Shown: positions 1 to 8,565 of the stretch, one piece after another | Layout: every line of letters starts with the position of its first letter | Numbering within the stretch: the first letter of the stretch is position 1 | Source: Burkholderiales bacterium | GTDB taxonomy: Bacteria > Pseudomonadota > Gammaproteobacteria > Burkholderiales > Burkholderiaceae_D | Reading direction: 5' to 3' | Length of the DNA: 37,073 nucleotides | Assembly (NCBI GenBank): GCA_016200895.1 | Contig: JACQDX010000105.1 | Location: 1 to 37,073, forward strand | The notes under the pieces: generated by a model | Told to the model about the DNA's origin: nothing | What the model saw: the letters and a program-made list of their open reading frames with translations, nothing else | The model's database searches: none | Position numbers and translations under genes: made by a program

Positions 1-687
1 GACTGGCTGCGTCAGTCTTCACGCTATTTCCCGGCAACTGGTTGGATAGTGGGCGGGGTCTGTGCTGGCGTGTATGCCGCCGCAGCACAATTATGGCCTC
101 ATGCAGTAGCAGTAGTACTATCTACTGTTGCGGGCATCTTGCTGACAGGCGCTTTTCATGAAGACGGTTTTGCCGATATCTGCGATGGCTTTGGCGGTGG
201 CGTGACGCCAGTGCGCGTGCTGGAAATCATGAAAGATTCACGCGTCGGTGCCTATGGTGCCATCGGTATTTTACTGATGCTGGCCCTGAAGCTGACACTC
301 TTGATCAGCTTGCCTGCATTGATGGTGGTACCAGCCTTGCTGTTGGCACACCCCTTTTCGCGGCTGGCTTCATGCAGCCTGATCTGGCTTATGCAATATG
401 CCCGGCATGAAGGTAAAGCCAAACCGCTGGCGCAAGAAATGAGCAATGGTGAATTCTCGATCGCCTGTCTTGCCGTGCTATTGCCTGCTGCTGCGTTGTT
501 GTATTACTTTCCCCTCCCTATTTATGCATTGTTGCTGGCCTGTGGCTTGATGCTATTGCTGACCTGGCGCATGGCGTGCATGTTCCAGCGCAGGATAAGC
601 GGTTTTACCGGAGACTGCCTGGGTGCCACCCAGCAAGTGGCTGAGGTCGCTATCTATCTGGGTTTGCTGGCTTTTCAGGTGCAATGA
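1..687 (+). CDS. cobS: Adenosylcobinamide-GDP ribazoletransferase (cobalamin synthase), 5'-truncated
   Basis: The reading frame is open from the first base and ends in TGA at 685-687, giving 228 codons. The family is usually about 240-260 residues, so only a short N-terminal piece is missing. A GTG at 49 is internal and not a credible start, because the upstream residues (including RYFPATGW) also fit the family. The acidic motif FHEDGFADICDGFGGG, typical of CobS, is encoded around 154-204 and is expected to bind metal and phosphate. The rest is strongly hydrophobic with several membrane helices. CobS is an inner-membrane enzyme that joins adenosylcobinamide-GDP to alpha-ribazole (phosphate) in the last assembly step of cobalamin. 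The next gene, cobC, starts 1 nt after this stop, so the two are surely co-transcribed. The identification is firm. Confidence 0.95.
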   Translation, partial: DWLRQSSRYFPATGWIVGGVCAGVYAAAAQLWPHAVAVVLSTVAGILLTGAFHEDGFADICDGFGGGVTPVRVLEIMKDSRVGAYGAIGILLMLALKLTLLISLPALMVVPALLLAHPFSRLASCSLIWLMQYARHEGKAKPLAQEMSNGEFSIACLAVLLPAAALLYYFPLPIYALLLACGLMLLLTWRMACMFQRRISGFTGDCLGATQQVAEVAIYLGLLAFQVQ

Positions 688-688
688 G

Positions 689-1231
689 ATGCGGTTGCAT
701 TTGATCAGGCATACCAGGCCGCAGATTGTTGATGGCTTGTGTTATGGTCAAACTGACGTGGATGTCTCTGACGCAGAATGTGCGGCATTGGCAGGTAAAT
801 TATCCATACAATTACAAGCTGGCTTGCCGGTATTTTCCAGCCCATTGCAGCGCTGTGCAAAGCTGGCAAGGGTTTTACATGCTGAGCCCATGTTTGATCA
901 TCGCTTGAAAGAACTCAATTTCGGCGCATGGGAAATGCTGGCCTGGAATAATATTCCAAGGTCAGAAATAGATGCCTGGGCTACAGCTCCGGCTACATAC
1001 AAACCTGGTGGTATTGAATCAGCTGTTGACGTGGCACAACGCGTGATTCATTGGTTGGACGATTTGCGTGCGCTGAATATGCCAGCAGCCATGGTGGTGA
1101 CGCATGCGGGCATCATGCGCACACTATTAGCATGGCAGGAAGACATGACGGCAGATGAGCTGGCGCAAGCGGTTTGTACACAGAAGCTGAGCCTTGCCTT
1201 TGGTGAGAATAAGGAAATACTGGTATTTTAG
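689..1231 (+). CDS. cobC: Alpha-ribazole phosphatase, histidine phosphatase superfamily
   Basis: This 180-residue protein belongs to the phosphoglycerate-mutase-like histidine phosphatases. The N-terminal LIRHTRP motif carries the phospho-accepting His8 with Arg7. An acidic ELNFGAWE segment lies around residues 75-82, and the second catalytic His139 is in VVTHAGIMRTLL. I chose the ATG at 689 because it puts the RHT motif at residues 7-9, as in the family. A longer frame from 623 would overlap cobS by 65 nt. CobC removes the phosphate from alpha-ribazole phosphate or adenosylcobalamin phosphate in nucleotide-loop assembly. Its position directly behind cobS supports this role over a generic phosphatase. 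The symbol follows Salmonella usage and differs from Pseudomonas denitrificans cobC. Confidence 0.9.
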   Translation: MRLHLIRHTRPQIVDGLCYGQTDVDVSDAECAALAGKLSIQLQAGLPVFSSPLQRCAKLARVLHAEPMFDHRLKELNFGAWEMLAWNNIPRSEIDAWATAPATYKPGGIESAVDVAQRVIHWLDDLRALNMPAAMVVTHAGIMRTLLAWQEDMTADELAQAVCTQKLSLAFGENKEILVF

Positions 1232-1292
1232 TAATATTGCAGATAGTATTTACGCAAGACTCACAAGAAAGCCATGTCCCCATGGTCATCGC

Positions 1293-1637
1293 ATGATAGA
1301 ACTCAGGAAATCTCCACGTGTTACCGTGACCTGGCGCTCTGGCGTAAAATTGCCGGATGGTCGCTTGATACTGGCCAAGATCGTTAATATTTCTGCCGAA
1401 GGCGTGCTCTTGCACACATCTGAAAACCTTATTCCGCAACGTAGTTACCCCATGTTGATAGAAATCCCCGGCATCTTTCAAGAAGCTGAGATTTACAAGG
1501 TCAGTTGTAAAGGGGTGGTCAGGCATGCCATCCTCAGTGGCGAAGTCTATCACGTCGGCATACAGCTCTCTGAAATGTCAGAATTACATGCCGAACTGGT
1601 GGTTGCCTGGATTTCAAAGACGGCACATCTGAGTTGA
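1293..1637 (+). CDS. Small single-domain PilZ protein (probable c-di-GMP receptor)
   Basis: The predicted 114-residue protein carries both hallmarks of a PilZ domain: an RxxxR motif (RKSPR, residues 5-9) and an N/DxSxxG motif (NISAEG, residues 32-37). They are followed by the beta-rich remainder. This signature is known to bind cyclic di-GMP. There is no signal peptide or membrane segment, so it is probably a cytoplasmic adaptor. I chose the ATG at 1293 because it places RxxxR at the extreme N-terminus, as usual for stand-alone PilZ proteins. A GTG- or ATG-type extension to 1194 would overlap cobC and add residues unlike the family. It lies 61 nt behind cobC on the same strand and could be co-transcribed, but I see no functional tie to cobalamin. 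Its target is unknown. Confidence 0.82.
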   Translation: MIELRKSPRVTVTWRSGVKLPDGRLILAKIVNISAEGVLLHTSENLIPQRSYPMLIEIPGIFQEAEIYKVSCKGVVRHAILSGEVYHVGIQLSEMSELHAELVVAWISKTAHLS

Positions 1638-1718
1638 AGTGCAATGATTTCTCGATAAATTTCTTTGTTTTCAATAAGTTAATAAACTGATCTGCGTCAG
1701 TCTTTAGACCTCCCAAAC

Positions 1719-1747
1719 TTGCAGCCACCCCCATCTGTCTATAGAAT
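1719..1747 (+). promoter_or_regulatory. Candidate sigma-70 promoter for the cobalamin riboswitch and btuB operon
   Basis: A -35 element TTGCAG (1719-1724) and a -10 element TAGAAT (1742-1747) are separated by exactly 17 bp. Transcription would start near 1754, right where the conserved riboswitch fold begins, which is strong positional support. The call rests on sequence matching and context only. Confidence 0.6.
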
Positions 1748-1754
1748 GGCGGGG

Positions 1755-1995
1755 TTTTGGTGCTCGCGGGTATATTCATATCCGCGGTTAAACGGGAAAC
1801 ACTAAGCTCTTGCAAAAGTGTGCTGCCCCCGCAACGGTGTACAAGTTGCTGCGCGTTGTTTCAAGTTTTTGAAATTGTTTGAACTGATTTTCAACTTATA
1901 TAGTTCACACGCAGCCAGCCATTTTCCAATACCACTGTGCTATGTGCATGGGAAGGTCAGATGGTGATACTTGTCAGCCCGGATACCGGCCAGAA
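1755..1995 (+). promoter_or_regulatory. Cobalamin riboswitch (AdoCbl-type aptamer)
   Basis: Conserved aptamer blocks are present in order: CGGTTAAACGGGAAAC (1785-1800), TGCCCCCGCAACGG around 1824-1837, GGGAAGGTCAGA near 1950-1961, and the B12 box AGCCCGGATACCGGCC (1976-1991). An unusually AT-rich insert (about 1850-1915) is closed by the near-complementary GCTGCGCG and CACGCAGC, consistent with the variable peripheral P6-region arm. The element lies between a good promoter and btuB. Binding of a cobalamin is expected to lower expression of the downstream uptake and synthesis operon. The exact outer boundaries are approximate. Confidence 0.93.
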
Positions 1996-2037
1996 TAAGT
2001 GAAGCAATACGGACGGGGAACTTTCGTGAAACAGAAA

Positions 2038-2150
2038 CGCATGAATTGCCATGTTGATTGGCATCGTGCGAAATCCTGACAGTACAGGCTACCTGAATGG
2101 CCCAGTCGCTGGCGATCAATTGTCCTTATTGCTTTGTTCAAAGTAGCCTG
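2038..2150 (+). promoter_or_regulatory. Probable expression platform of the cobalamin riboswitch
   Basis: Two hairpins can form between the aptamer and btuB. The first (2038-2070) pairs CGCATGA with TCGTGCG and TGCCA with TGGCA. The second pairs CAGGCTAC (2085-2092) with GTAGCCTG (2143-2150), an 8-bp perfect stem that is followed about 20 nt later by a T-run before the btuB start. I infer that these are part of the switching structure. I cannot tell whether the control is on termination or on translation. btuB has no clear Shine-Dalgarno sequence. Confidence 0.45.
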
Positions 2151-2190
2151 CGGGGACGTCGGCCACTTGCTCTATTTTTTCTGAAATATC

Positions 2191-4053
2191 ATGACATCTG
2201 TATTCAAACCGCTCGCCCTCAGCCTGGCCTTGGCCGCTGCATTCCCATCTTCCATCGTCTTTGCACAAACAGCTGCTGTCGGTGCAAGCTCCAGTGTGGT
2301 CATTACCGCTGGTCGTCAAACGCAAGCCGCCAAGGACGCGCTGGCTGACAATGTCGTCATCACTGCAGAAGACATCGCCAAATCCGGCGCTGCTTCTGTT
2401 GTCGATCTGTTGCAACAACAACGCGGCATAGAAATAACCCGCAATGGTGGCCCTGGTACGACAGCTTCCGTCTTCATGCGTGGCGGTAACAATGCGCAGA
2501 ACGTAGTGCTGATTGATGGCGTGCGTATAGGTTCATCTACTACAGGCGGTGCCACCTGGTCTTCCATCCCACTGTCACAGATTGAGCGCATCGAAGTCGT
2601 GTATGGCCCGCTGTCTAGCCTGTATGGTGCTGATGCCATGGGTGGCGTTATTCAGATATTCACTAAAAAGGGTACTGGAGCTATCAGTCCTACCGTATCG
2701 GCTGGCTTGGGTAGCTATGGCACTCGTAAATTGCAGGCAGGCTTCTTTGGCTCGGTAGCTGATAATCTCAGCCTGAGCATGAATGCTGGACATGAAGAGA
2801 GCGAGGGTTTTTCTGCGACCAAGCCAACAGCGGATTTTGGCTATAATCCTGACAAAGACGGCTACAAACTGGATAGTTTCAATGGCCGTCTTGTGTGGGA
2901 ACTTAGCAAGGGTTATGAGCTCGGCGCGAGTATTTTGCACAGCCGTAATAATGCACAATATGATTCCGGCTTAAATCGTGAAGATCGTTCAATTTCAACA
3001 TTGGAAACTATTGCCGTATTTGGTCGTGGCAAGTTTACTGATAATTGGGCCGCTTCTCTGCAAGTAGCCAAAGCCACTGACAAAGGTGCAACAGAATCTG
3101 TTACCAGCACAAAGTATAGCTACAGCCAGATTAGCACGGTGCAGGATAGCCTGAGCTTCCAAAATGATATTCGCATTGGCAAAGACGCATTGCAAGTTAT
3201 CGCTGAAACACGGGAAGAAAACGTCGATACACCTACTTTGGCTCTAAACGGCAAGCGGACGACAAACTCCTTTGCTGCATCTTATGTGTTCAAACATGAC
3301 GCTCATCTGGCCAGTGCCAGCATACGTAATGACCGCAGCTCGCAATACGGCTCCAATACGACTGGCAGCATAGCTTACGGTTATCGTTTTACTGATGCTC
3401 TGCGCGTCAATGCCAGTTATGGCACCAGCTTCCGAGCCCCTACTTTCAATGAACTGTATTACCCTGGTTATGGTGTTGCTGCTAACAAACCGGAAAAAGC
3501 AAAGATTGCAGAAATCGGTGCGTATTTTGAACAAGGTAATACTCAGTTAAGTGCGGTGTACTATCAAAACAAGGCAACTGACCTGTTGATTTCTGCTGGA
3601 TCTGCAGATTGTCCAGCTGGTTATACTTTTGGTTGCGCGCGCAACGTCAATAAAGCGACATTGTCCGGCTTGAGCATAGGTGGTAACACTCGTTTTGCTG
3701 ACTTGACATTGCGTGGTTCCCTCGATATACAAAATCCTAAAGATGATACGACAGGCAAGCGCCTGGCACGTCGCTCCAAACAGCATGGTACTTTGGCCGC
3801 AGAATATGCTTTGCCAAACGCAAAAATTGGTGTGGAAACAATCTTCTCTGGAGAACGTTTTGATGATGCTACTAATAGCAGAGCTCTTGGTTCCTACCAG
3901 TTGCTGAACCTGTACGCAACCTATGAAATCGCAAAAAATACAACGGTGCTGGCACGCTGGAATAATGCCTTGAATAAGGATTATGAACTGGCAAGAGGTT
4001 ATGCAACAGCCGGTTCCAATGTATTTGTTGGCGTGAACTACGGCTTTAAATGA
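2191..4053 (+). CDS. btuB: TonB-dependent outer-membrane cobalamin receptor
   Basis: This 620-residue protein has a signal peptide (residues 1 to about 25, cut near VFAQ) and a TonB-box-like segment SVVITAGRQ. A plug domain follows (DLLQQQRGIEITRNGG ... VLIDGVRIGS ... IEVVYGPLSSLYGADAMGGVIQI), then a long beta-barrel. BtuB moves cobalamin across the outer membrane using energy from TonB-ExbBD. A cysteine pair in SADCPAGYTFGCARN probably forms an extracellular-loop disulfide. The C-terminus reads GVNYGFK, so the usual terminal aromatic residue is followed by a lysine. The position directly behind a cobalamin riboswitch and ahead of the BtuCD genes makes a corrinoid substrate very likely. A tonB gene starts at 36679. 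No strong ribosome-binding site precedes the ATG. Confidence 0.94.
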   Translation: MTSVFKPLALSLALAAAFPSSIVFAQTAAVGASSSVVITAGRQTQAAKDALADNVVITAEDIAKSGAASVVDLLQQQRGIEITRNGGPGTTASVFMRGGNNAQNVVLIDGVRIGSSTTGGATWSSIPLSQIERIEVVYGPLSSLYGADAMGGVIQIFTKKGTGAISPTVSAGLGSYGTRKLQAGFFGSVADNLSLSMNAGHEESEGFSATKPTADFGYNPDKDGYKLDSFNGRLVWELSKGYELGASILHSRNNAQYDSGLNREDRSISTLETIAVFGRGKFTDNWAASLQVAKATDKGATESVTSTKYSYSQISTVQDSLSFQNDIRIGKDALQVIAETREENVDTPTLALNGKRTTNSFAASYVFKHDAHLASASIRNDRSSQYGSNTTGSIAYGYRFTDALRVNASYGTSFRAPTFNELYYPGYGVAANKPEKAKIAEIGAYFEQGNTQLSAVYYQNKATDLLISAGSADCPAGYTFGCARNVNKATLSGLSIGGNTRFADLTLRGSLDIQNPKDDTTGKRLARRSKQHGTLAAEYALPNAKIGVETIFSGERFDDATNSRALGSYQLLNLYATYEIAKNTTVLARWNNALNKDYELARGYATAGSNVFVGVNYGFK

Positions 4054-4192
4054 GACTGAAATTGATGTGAAGCGATGTGGCTGATATAACTGCAGCGCCC
4101 ATCACATCACAAGCTGATAGCCTGATGTGCAGGTCTGGATCTTCAAAAGACGCTGCATATCACAACCTGTTTTTCCTTTTTGGGCCAGACCG

Positions 4193-5251
4193 ATGATGGC
4201 GTCTTTTTTTTCTGCACGACAGCGCAAGCAATCCCCCAGGATGGCGGTCGCGCAACGTGCTGGTCTGGTTCTCCCGATTTTATTGGCAGCAGCTGTAGGC
4301 AGTGTATTGATTGCCTGCGTCAGCGGTTCGGTATCCCTGAGCTTTGCTGAGCTATGGCAAGCCTTGCTGGAGTTGCTCCGCGGCCCGCCAACGACCCTGC
4401 CAGGCAGCTTGCTGGATTTGCGCCTGGGCCGTGCACTGACTGGTTTCGTTACCGGTGCCACGCTGGCGCTGGCTGGTGTCATGATGCAGGCGTTGTTGCG
4501 CAATCCGCTGGCTGACCCGTATGTGCTGGGCATATCTGGTGGTGCATCTGTCGGTGCGCTGGCAACTATATTGTTTTTCGGCGCTTTCTGGCTGGTGGAT
4601 GTTGCCGCTTTTGCCGGTGCGATTACCGTTGCGCTGCTGTTATTCGGCCTGGCTTATCGCGACATGCGTGGCGCGGGCAGTACCGATGGCAGTGCACCTA
4701 TATTATTATTGACCGGTGTTATTGTCGCCACCGGTTGTGGCGCCATCATCACTCTCATGCTGTCGATTGCGCCAGACAGCCGCCTGCGCGGCATGGTGTT
4801 CTGGATGATAGGTGATCTGTCGAATACCCAGTCCCGTTATTTGCCCTGGCTGATACTCGGTGCCATTTTGCTGTTCGCCATGCGCAATGCGCGCTCCATC
4901 AATGTCGCTGCCATGTATGCCGACAATGCCAGTACTCTGGGTGTCAATATTGGCCGTTTGCGCCAACTGCTGTTTTTTTGCTCTGCCTTGTTGACAGCCA
5001 GCGCAGTCAGCAATGCGGGCAGCATAGGCTTTGTTGGCCTCATCATGCCGCATATCTGCCGCTTTGCCTGGGGGCCAGATCATCGTTTGCTGGTGCCTGC
5101 TGCGACTTTGGCTGGTGGTTGTTTTCTGGTGTTGGCAGATACGGTGGCCCGTACCGTGATGGCACCGCAGCAGTTGCCAGTTGGCGTTATTACTGCACTG
5201 GTAGGCGTACCCATGTTCCTGCTTCAATTGCATCAATTGAGGAGGCGTTGA
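4193..5251 (+). CDS. btuC: Cobalamin ABC transporter permease, FecCD/BtuC family
   Basis: The 352-residue hydrophobic protein has the usual FecCD landmarks: LLRNPLADPYVLGISGGAS near the second membrane helix, GFVGLIMPHICR near the middle of the C-terminal half, and GPDHRLLVPA followed by LADTVART. About ten membrane helices are expected. It forms the inner-membrane channel with BtuD. The frame is open from a GTG at 4127. I prefer the tandem ATGs at 4193/4196, since they give a normal family length, but the start is uncertain because no clear ribosome-binding site is seen. The stop overlaps the btuD start (TGATG), so the two are translationally coupled. Confidence 0.92.
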   Translation: MMASFFSARQRKQSPRMAVAQRAGLVLPILLAAAVGSVLIACVSGSVSLSFAELWQALLELLRGPPTTLPGSLLDLRLGRALTGFVTGATLALAGVMMQALLRNPLADPYVLGISGGASVGALATILFFGAFWLVDVAAFAGAITVALLLFGLAYRDMRGAGSTDGSAPILLLTGVIVATGCGAIITLMLSIAPDSRLRGMVFWMIGDLSNTQSRYLPWLILGAILLFAMRNARSINVAAMYADNASTLGVNIGRLRQLLFFCSALLTASAVSNAGSIGFVGLIMPHICRFAWGPDHRLLVPAATLAGGCFLVLADTVARTVMAPQQLPVGVITALVGVPMFLLQLHQLRRR

Positions 5252-6024
5252 TGGACATCCGTGCCCTCAATTTATCGGTAGGCAAGCGCGTACTGGTGCG
5301 TGAACTCAACTGGCAGATACAGCCAGGTGAATGCTGGTGCATCATAGGCCGCAATGGCGCTGGCAAAAGCACCTTGCTGCGCACACTGGCTGGTTTGCGC
5401 CCAATAGAAAGTGGCCAGGTCTATCTGCGTGACAAACCTCTGCAAGACTGGTCATTGATGGCTCTGGCCCGTGAACGTTCGTTTTTACCACAGGGCAGGG
5501 TAGATGCCTTTGGCTATTCTGCGCTGGATACCGTAATCAGTGCCCGCCATCCTTACCAGAATGCACATTACTGGGAAAACAACGAAGATATGGATCTTGC
5601 CATGTCTTCGTTGCGTAAAATGGATGTCGCTGACATGGCAGAACGAGATGTGCGCAGCCTGTCTGGCGGTGAAAGACAGCGTGTGGCCATTGCCGCCTTG
5701 CTGGCCCAGGATGCGAAGTGGATGTTGCTGGATGAGCCAGCCAATGCACTTGATCTCGGGCACCAGGTCAGCGTCATGCAACTGTTTGCCCGCTTGTGCA
5801 GCAAGGCAGATGCGCAACAAAACAAGGCCGTTGTCATGGTCAGCCATGACCTCAACATGGCCTACCGCATTGCTACCCATGCCCTGTTGCTGATGGGTGA
5901 TGGTAGCTGGCAAGCCGGGCCAGCGGACGACATATTCAATGCACCCCAACTCAGTATCTGTCTTGGGCATCCTATAGAACGTTTTACGCATGGCGGACAA
6001 ACCATATTCCTGCCTCAAAACTAA
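5251..6024 (+). CDS. btuD: Cobalamin ABC transporter ATP-binding protein
   Basis: This 257-residue ATPase has Walker A GRNGAGKS (33-40), the ABC signature LSGGERQRV (from 137), Walker B WMLLDEP (157-163) and the switch His199 in VSHDLN. The ATG at 5251 follows a strong AGGAGG (5240-5245) and shares one base with the btuC stop, which fixes the start. It is of the iron-siderophore/B12 importer class and powers BtuC. It sits between btuC and cobO in the riboswitch-controlled run. Confidence 0.94.
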   Translation: MDIRALNLSVGKRVLVRELNWQIQPGECWCIIGRNGAGKSTLLRTLAGLRPIESGQVYLRDKPLQDWSLMALARERSFLPQGRVDAFGYSALDTVISARHPYQNAHYWENNEDMDLAMSSLRKMDVADMAERDVRSLSGGERQRVAIAALLAQDAKWMLLDEPANALDLGHQVSVMQLFARLCSKADAQQNKAVVMVSHDLNMAYRIATHALLLMGDGSWQAGPADDIFNAPQLSICLGHPIERFTHGGQTIFLPQN

Positions 6025-6044
6025 AAATAACGAGAAACTACACC

Positions 6045-6683
6045 ATGACAAGTGCAATGCCACCAAAGCCGGATACAGAGACTGACAATATCAACACCCG
6101 TCATGAACGCCGCATGCAACGCAAAAAAGCGATGATGGATGAAAAGATAGAAAAGGCGCAGCGCAAGACCGGTGTCTTGCTGGTGCATACCGGCAATGGC
6201 AAGGGTAAAAGCTCCAGCGCTTTCGGCATGGTCATGCGTGCCATGGGGCATGGCATGAAGGTAGGCGTGGTGCAATTCATCAAGGGCGCAATGTCAACTG
6301 GCGAAGAAATTTTCTTGCGCCGCTTTCCTGATGAGGTTGAATTCCATGCCATGGGTGAAGGCTATACCTGGGTCACCCAGAACCGTGAACGTGATATGGA
6401 AAAAGCCGCCGTCGCGTGGGAACAGGCAAAACGCTTTTTGAATGACCCTACGATAGGCCTGGTGGTGCTGGATGAACTCAATATCGCCCTCAAATACCAT
6501 TACCTGGATTTACAGATGGTCATTGATGATCTCGATGGCAGGCCTGAAATGCAGCACGTTGCCGTTACAGGCCGTGGTGCCTTGCCAGAGCTTATTGCCA
6601 TTGCCGATACAGTCACAGAAATGAATGTCATCAAGCATGCATTCAAGGAAGGCATCGTGGCGCAAGCAGGTGTTGAATGGTAA
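6045..6683 (+). CDS. cobO: Cob(I)yrinic acid a,c-diamide adenosyltransferase (CobA/CobO type)
   Basis: The 212-residue protein carries the P-loop GNGKGKSS (50-57) and the VVLDELNIALKYHYLDL segment typical of the CobA/CobO/BtuR adenosyltransferases. The enzyme transfers the 5'-deoxyadenosyl group of ATP to the cobalt of reduced corrinoids, with some relaxed substrate choice, so it can serve both de novo synthesis and salvage. Compared with short BtuR proteins it has a basic N-terminal arm (about residues 18-40, rich in Arg, Lys and Met) that probably folds over the active site as in Salmonella CobA. It overlaps cobB by 7 nt at its 3' end. Confidence 0.95.
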   Translation: MTSAMPPKPDTETDNINTRHERRMQRKKAMMDEKIEKAQRKTGVLLVHTGNGKGKSSSAFGMVMRAMGHGMKVGVVQFIKGAMSTGEEIFLRRFPDEVEFHAMGEGYTWVTQNRERDMEKAAVAWEQAKRFLNDPTIGLVVLDELNIALKYHYLDLQMVIDDLDGRPEMQHVAVTGRGALPELIAIADTVTEMNVIKHAFKEGIVAQAGVEW

Positions 6684-7990
6684 GGCCCAGCGCCAAGGTC
6701 GTACTGATATCGGCTATCGCATCCGGCCAGGGCAAGACCACGACTACTGCAGCACTGGCACGCAAGCTTGTGAAGCTTGGCAAGACGGTACGTGTTTTTA
6801 AAACCGGGCCAGACTTTATCGACCCCATGATGCTGGAGCGCGCTTGCGGCTCAGCCGTACATTCACTGGATTTGTGGATGGTAGGGCAGGCTGATTCTGA
6901 AGACATGCTGGCACGCGCTGCTCTGGACGCCGACGTCATCCTCATCGAAGGTGTCATGGGCCTGTATGATGGTAATCCCTCATCGGCTGACCTGGCGCGC
7001 GCGTTTGGCGTGCCTGTCGTGGCGGTGCTTGATGCTTCTGCCATGGCACAAACTGTCGGCGCTTTGGCCATGGGTTTGCGTGATTTCGGACCAGTGCATC
7101 TGGCTGGCGTTATTGCCAACCGTATTGCCTCAGAAGGCCATGCCAATATGGTTGCCGCTGCCATGCGCGATATCCCCTTGCTCGGCAGCCTGCGTAAGCA
7201 GGAAGAAGCTTTGCCCGAGCGGCACCTGGGCCTGGTCTTGCCACAGGAAGTGGATAGGATCGAAGCCATACTTGAAGCCATGGCCGAGGGCCTGGATTTA
7301 GATATGCAAGCCTGGGATGCTTTGCCAGATACCAGTTTTGAATTGCATGAGCATCAGGCTCAGCATGTATTACAAACTGCCGGGAATTTGTCAGGTAAAA
7401 CCATAGCTATTGCGCGTGATGCCGCATTTGCCTTTATCTATCCAGCCAATATCGAATGCCTGATCGGACTAGGTGCAGAACTGGTTTTCTTTTCGCCCTT
7501 GGCAGATGAAGCGATACCGGCACTAGCTGATGCTCTGTACCTGCCCGGCGGTTATCCTGAATTGCATGCCGAGACACTGACGCAGGCGAGCAACTGGCTG
7601 GCATCGCTGCGCGCAGCTTATGAGCAGGACATGCCTATCCTGGCAGAATGCGGCGGCATGATGGCAATCACCGAAGGTCTGGTAGATCAACAAGGGCAAA
7701 GCTGGCCCATGGCAGGCATATTGCCAGGCAAGGTCATCATGCAAAAAAGACTGGCAGCACTGGGTGCGCAAGCCTGGGCAACACCACAAGGTGAATTGCG
7801 CGGGCATACATTTCATTACTCGCGTTTTGAAACGACATTGACGGCCAGCAGCCATACGATTAAACATTCTACTCAGCAGCAGGGCGAAGCTATTTACCGT
7901 GTTGACAATGTACGTGCCTCTTATTTTCATGCCTACTTTGCTTCCAATCCGGCGGCAACGGCAGCGCTGTTCTTAAGAGATGCAATATGA
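6677..7990 (+). CDS. cobB: Cobyrinate (or hydrogenobyrinate) a,c-diamide synthase
   Basis: The 437-residue protein has an N-terminal dethiobiotin-synthetase-like ATPase with a P-loop ISAIASGQGKTTTT (residues 11-24) and KTGPDFIDP. A C-terminal class-I glutamine amidotransferase domain carries the nucleophile Cys325 in LAECGGMM and a later His in the GHTFHYSR region. CobB/CbiA uses glutamine and ATP to amidate the a and c side chains. Length and domain order are normal. The start overlaps the cobO end and the stop overlaps the cobU start (ATGA). Whether the substrate is the cobalt-containing or cobalt-free ring cannot be decided without the ring-synthesis genes. Confidence 0.94.
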   Translation: MVRPSAKVVLISAIASGQGKTTTTAALARKLVKLGKTVRVFKTGPDFIDPMMLERACGSAVHSLDLWMVGQADSEDMLARAALDADVILIEGVMGLYDGNPSSADLARAFGVPVVAVLDASAMAQTVGALAMGLRDFGPVHLAGVIANRIASEGHANMVAAAMRDIPLLGSLRKQEEALPERHLGLVLPQEVDRIEAILEAMAEGLDLDMQAWDALPDTSFELHEHQAQHVLQTAGNLSGKTIAIARDAAFAFIYPANIECLIGLGAELVFFSPLADEAIPALADALYLPGGYPELHAETLTQASNWLASLRAAYEQDMPILAECGGMMAITEGLVDQQGQSWPMAGILPGKVIMQKRLAALGAQAWATPQGELRGHTFHYSRFETTLTASSHTIKHSTQQQGEAIYRVDNVRASYFHAYFASNPAATAALFLRDAI

Positions 7991-8565
7991 GCACCGCGCA
8001 ACGTACCAGCCTGATTTTTGGTGGTGCGCGCTCGGGCAAGAGTGCCTTTGCTGAGCAACTGGCGAGCAGGCTTAGTGAGAACAAGCAAGAAGTACTGTAT
8101 CTGGCAACTGCCAAGGCGGGCGATGCTGAAATGCAGGAGCGTATTGCCCATCATCGCGCTCGCCGTCCCGCACATTGGGGCACGCTGGAGCAAAGTCTGG
8201 AGCTGGGTGCGACTATCATGTCGCATAGCCGGGCAGATAATATTATCCTCGTCGATTGCCTGACGGTCTGGTTGTCGAATCTGCTGTTTTCAGAAGCAAC
8301 GCACTTCCCTGAGATAGGCCACGTCACACCGCCACTACAGTTCGCCGTGCAACGTCAGGCCTTGTTGGATGCATTAGTGCAGGCACCGGGGCAGATTATC
8401 CTGGTATCCAATGAAGTTGGCATGGGCATCGTTCCCATGGGCGCGGTATCTCGCTGGTTTGTCGATGAAGCAGGACGTTTGAACCAGGCTGTGGCTGCCA
8501 TCTCAGACAATGTTGTCTGGGTTGCCGCCGGTTTGCCGCTGTATTTTAAAGGCCAGCCATGCTGA
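7987..8565 (+). CDS. cobU: Adenosylcobinamide kinase / adenosylcobinamide-phosphate guanylyltransferase
   Basis: The 192-residue bifunctional enzyme has the N-terminal P-loop GGARSGKS (12-19) followed by AEQLA, the DCLTVWLSNLL segment, and VSNEVGMGIVP near residue 140, all standard for CobU/CobP. It phosphorylates adenosylcobinamide and then forms the GDP-activated intermediate used by CobS. The substrate of CobS (first gene of the window) is thus made here. The gene overlaps cobB by 4 nt and cbiB by 7 nt. Confidence 0.95.
   Translation: MSTAQRTSLIFGGARSGKSAFAEQLASRLSENKQEVLYLATAKAGDAEMQERIAHHRARRPAHWGTLEQSLELGATIMSHSRADNIILVDCLTVWLSNLLFSEATHFPEIGHVTPPLQFAVQRQALLDALVQAPGQIILVSNEVGMGIVPMGAVSRWFVDEAGRLNQAVAAISDNVVWVAAGLPLYFKGQPC

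Noticed and set aside
4978..5250. Upstream extension of btuD from 4978
   Set aside because: It runs out of frame through btuC. The ATG at 5251 has a strong AGGAGG and the family N-terminus.
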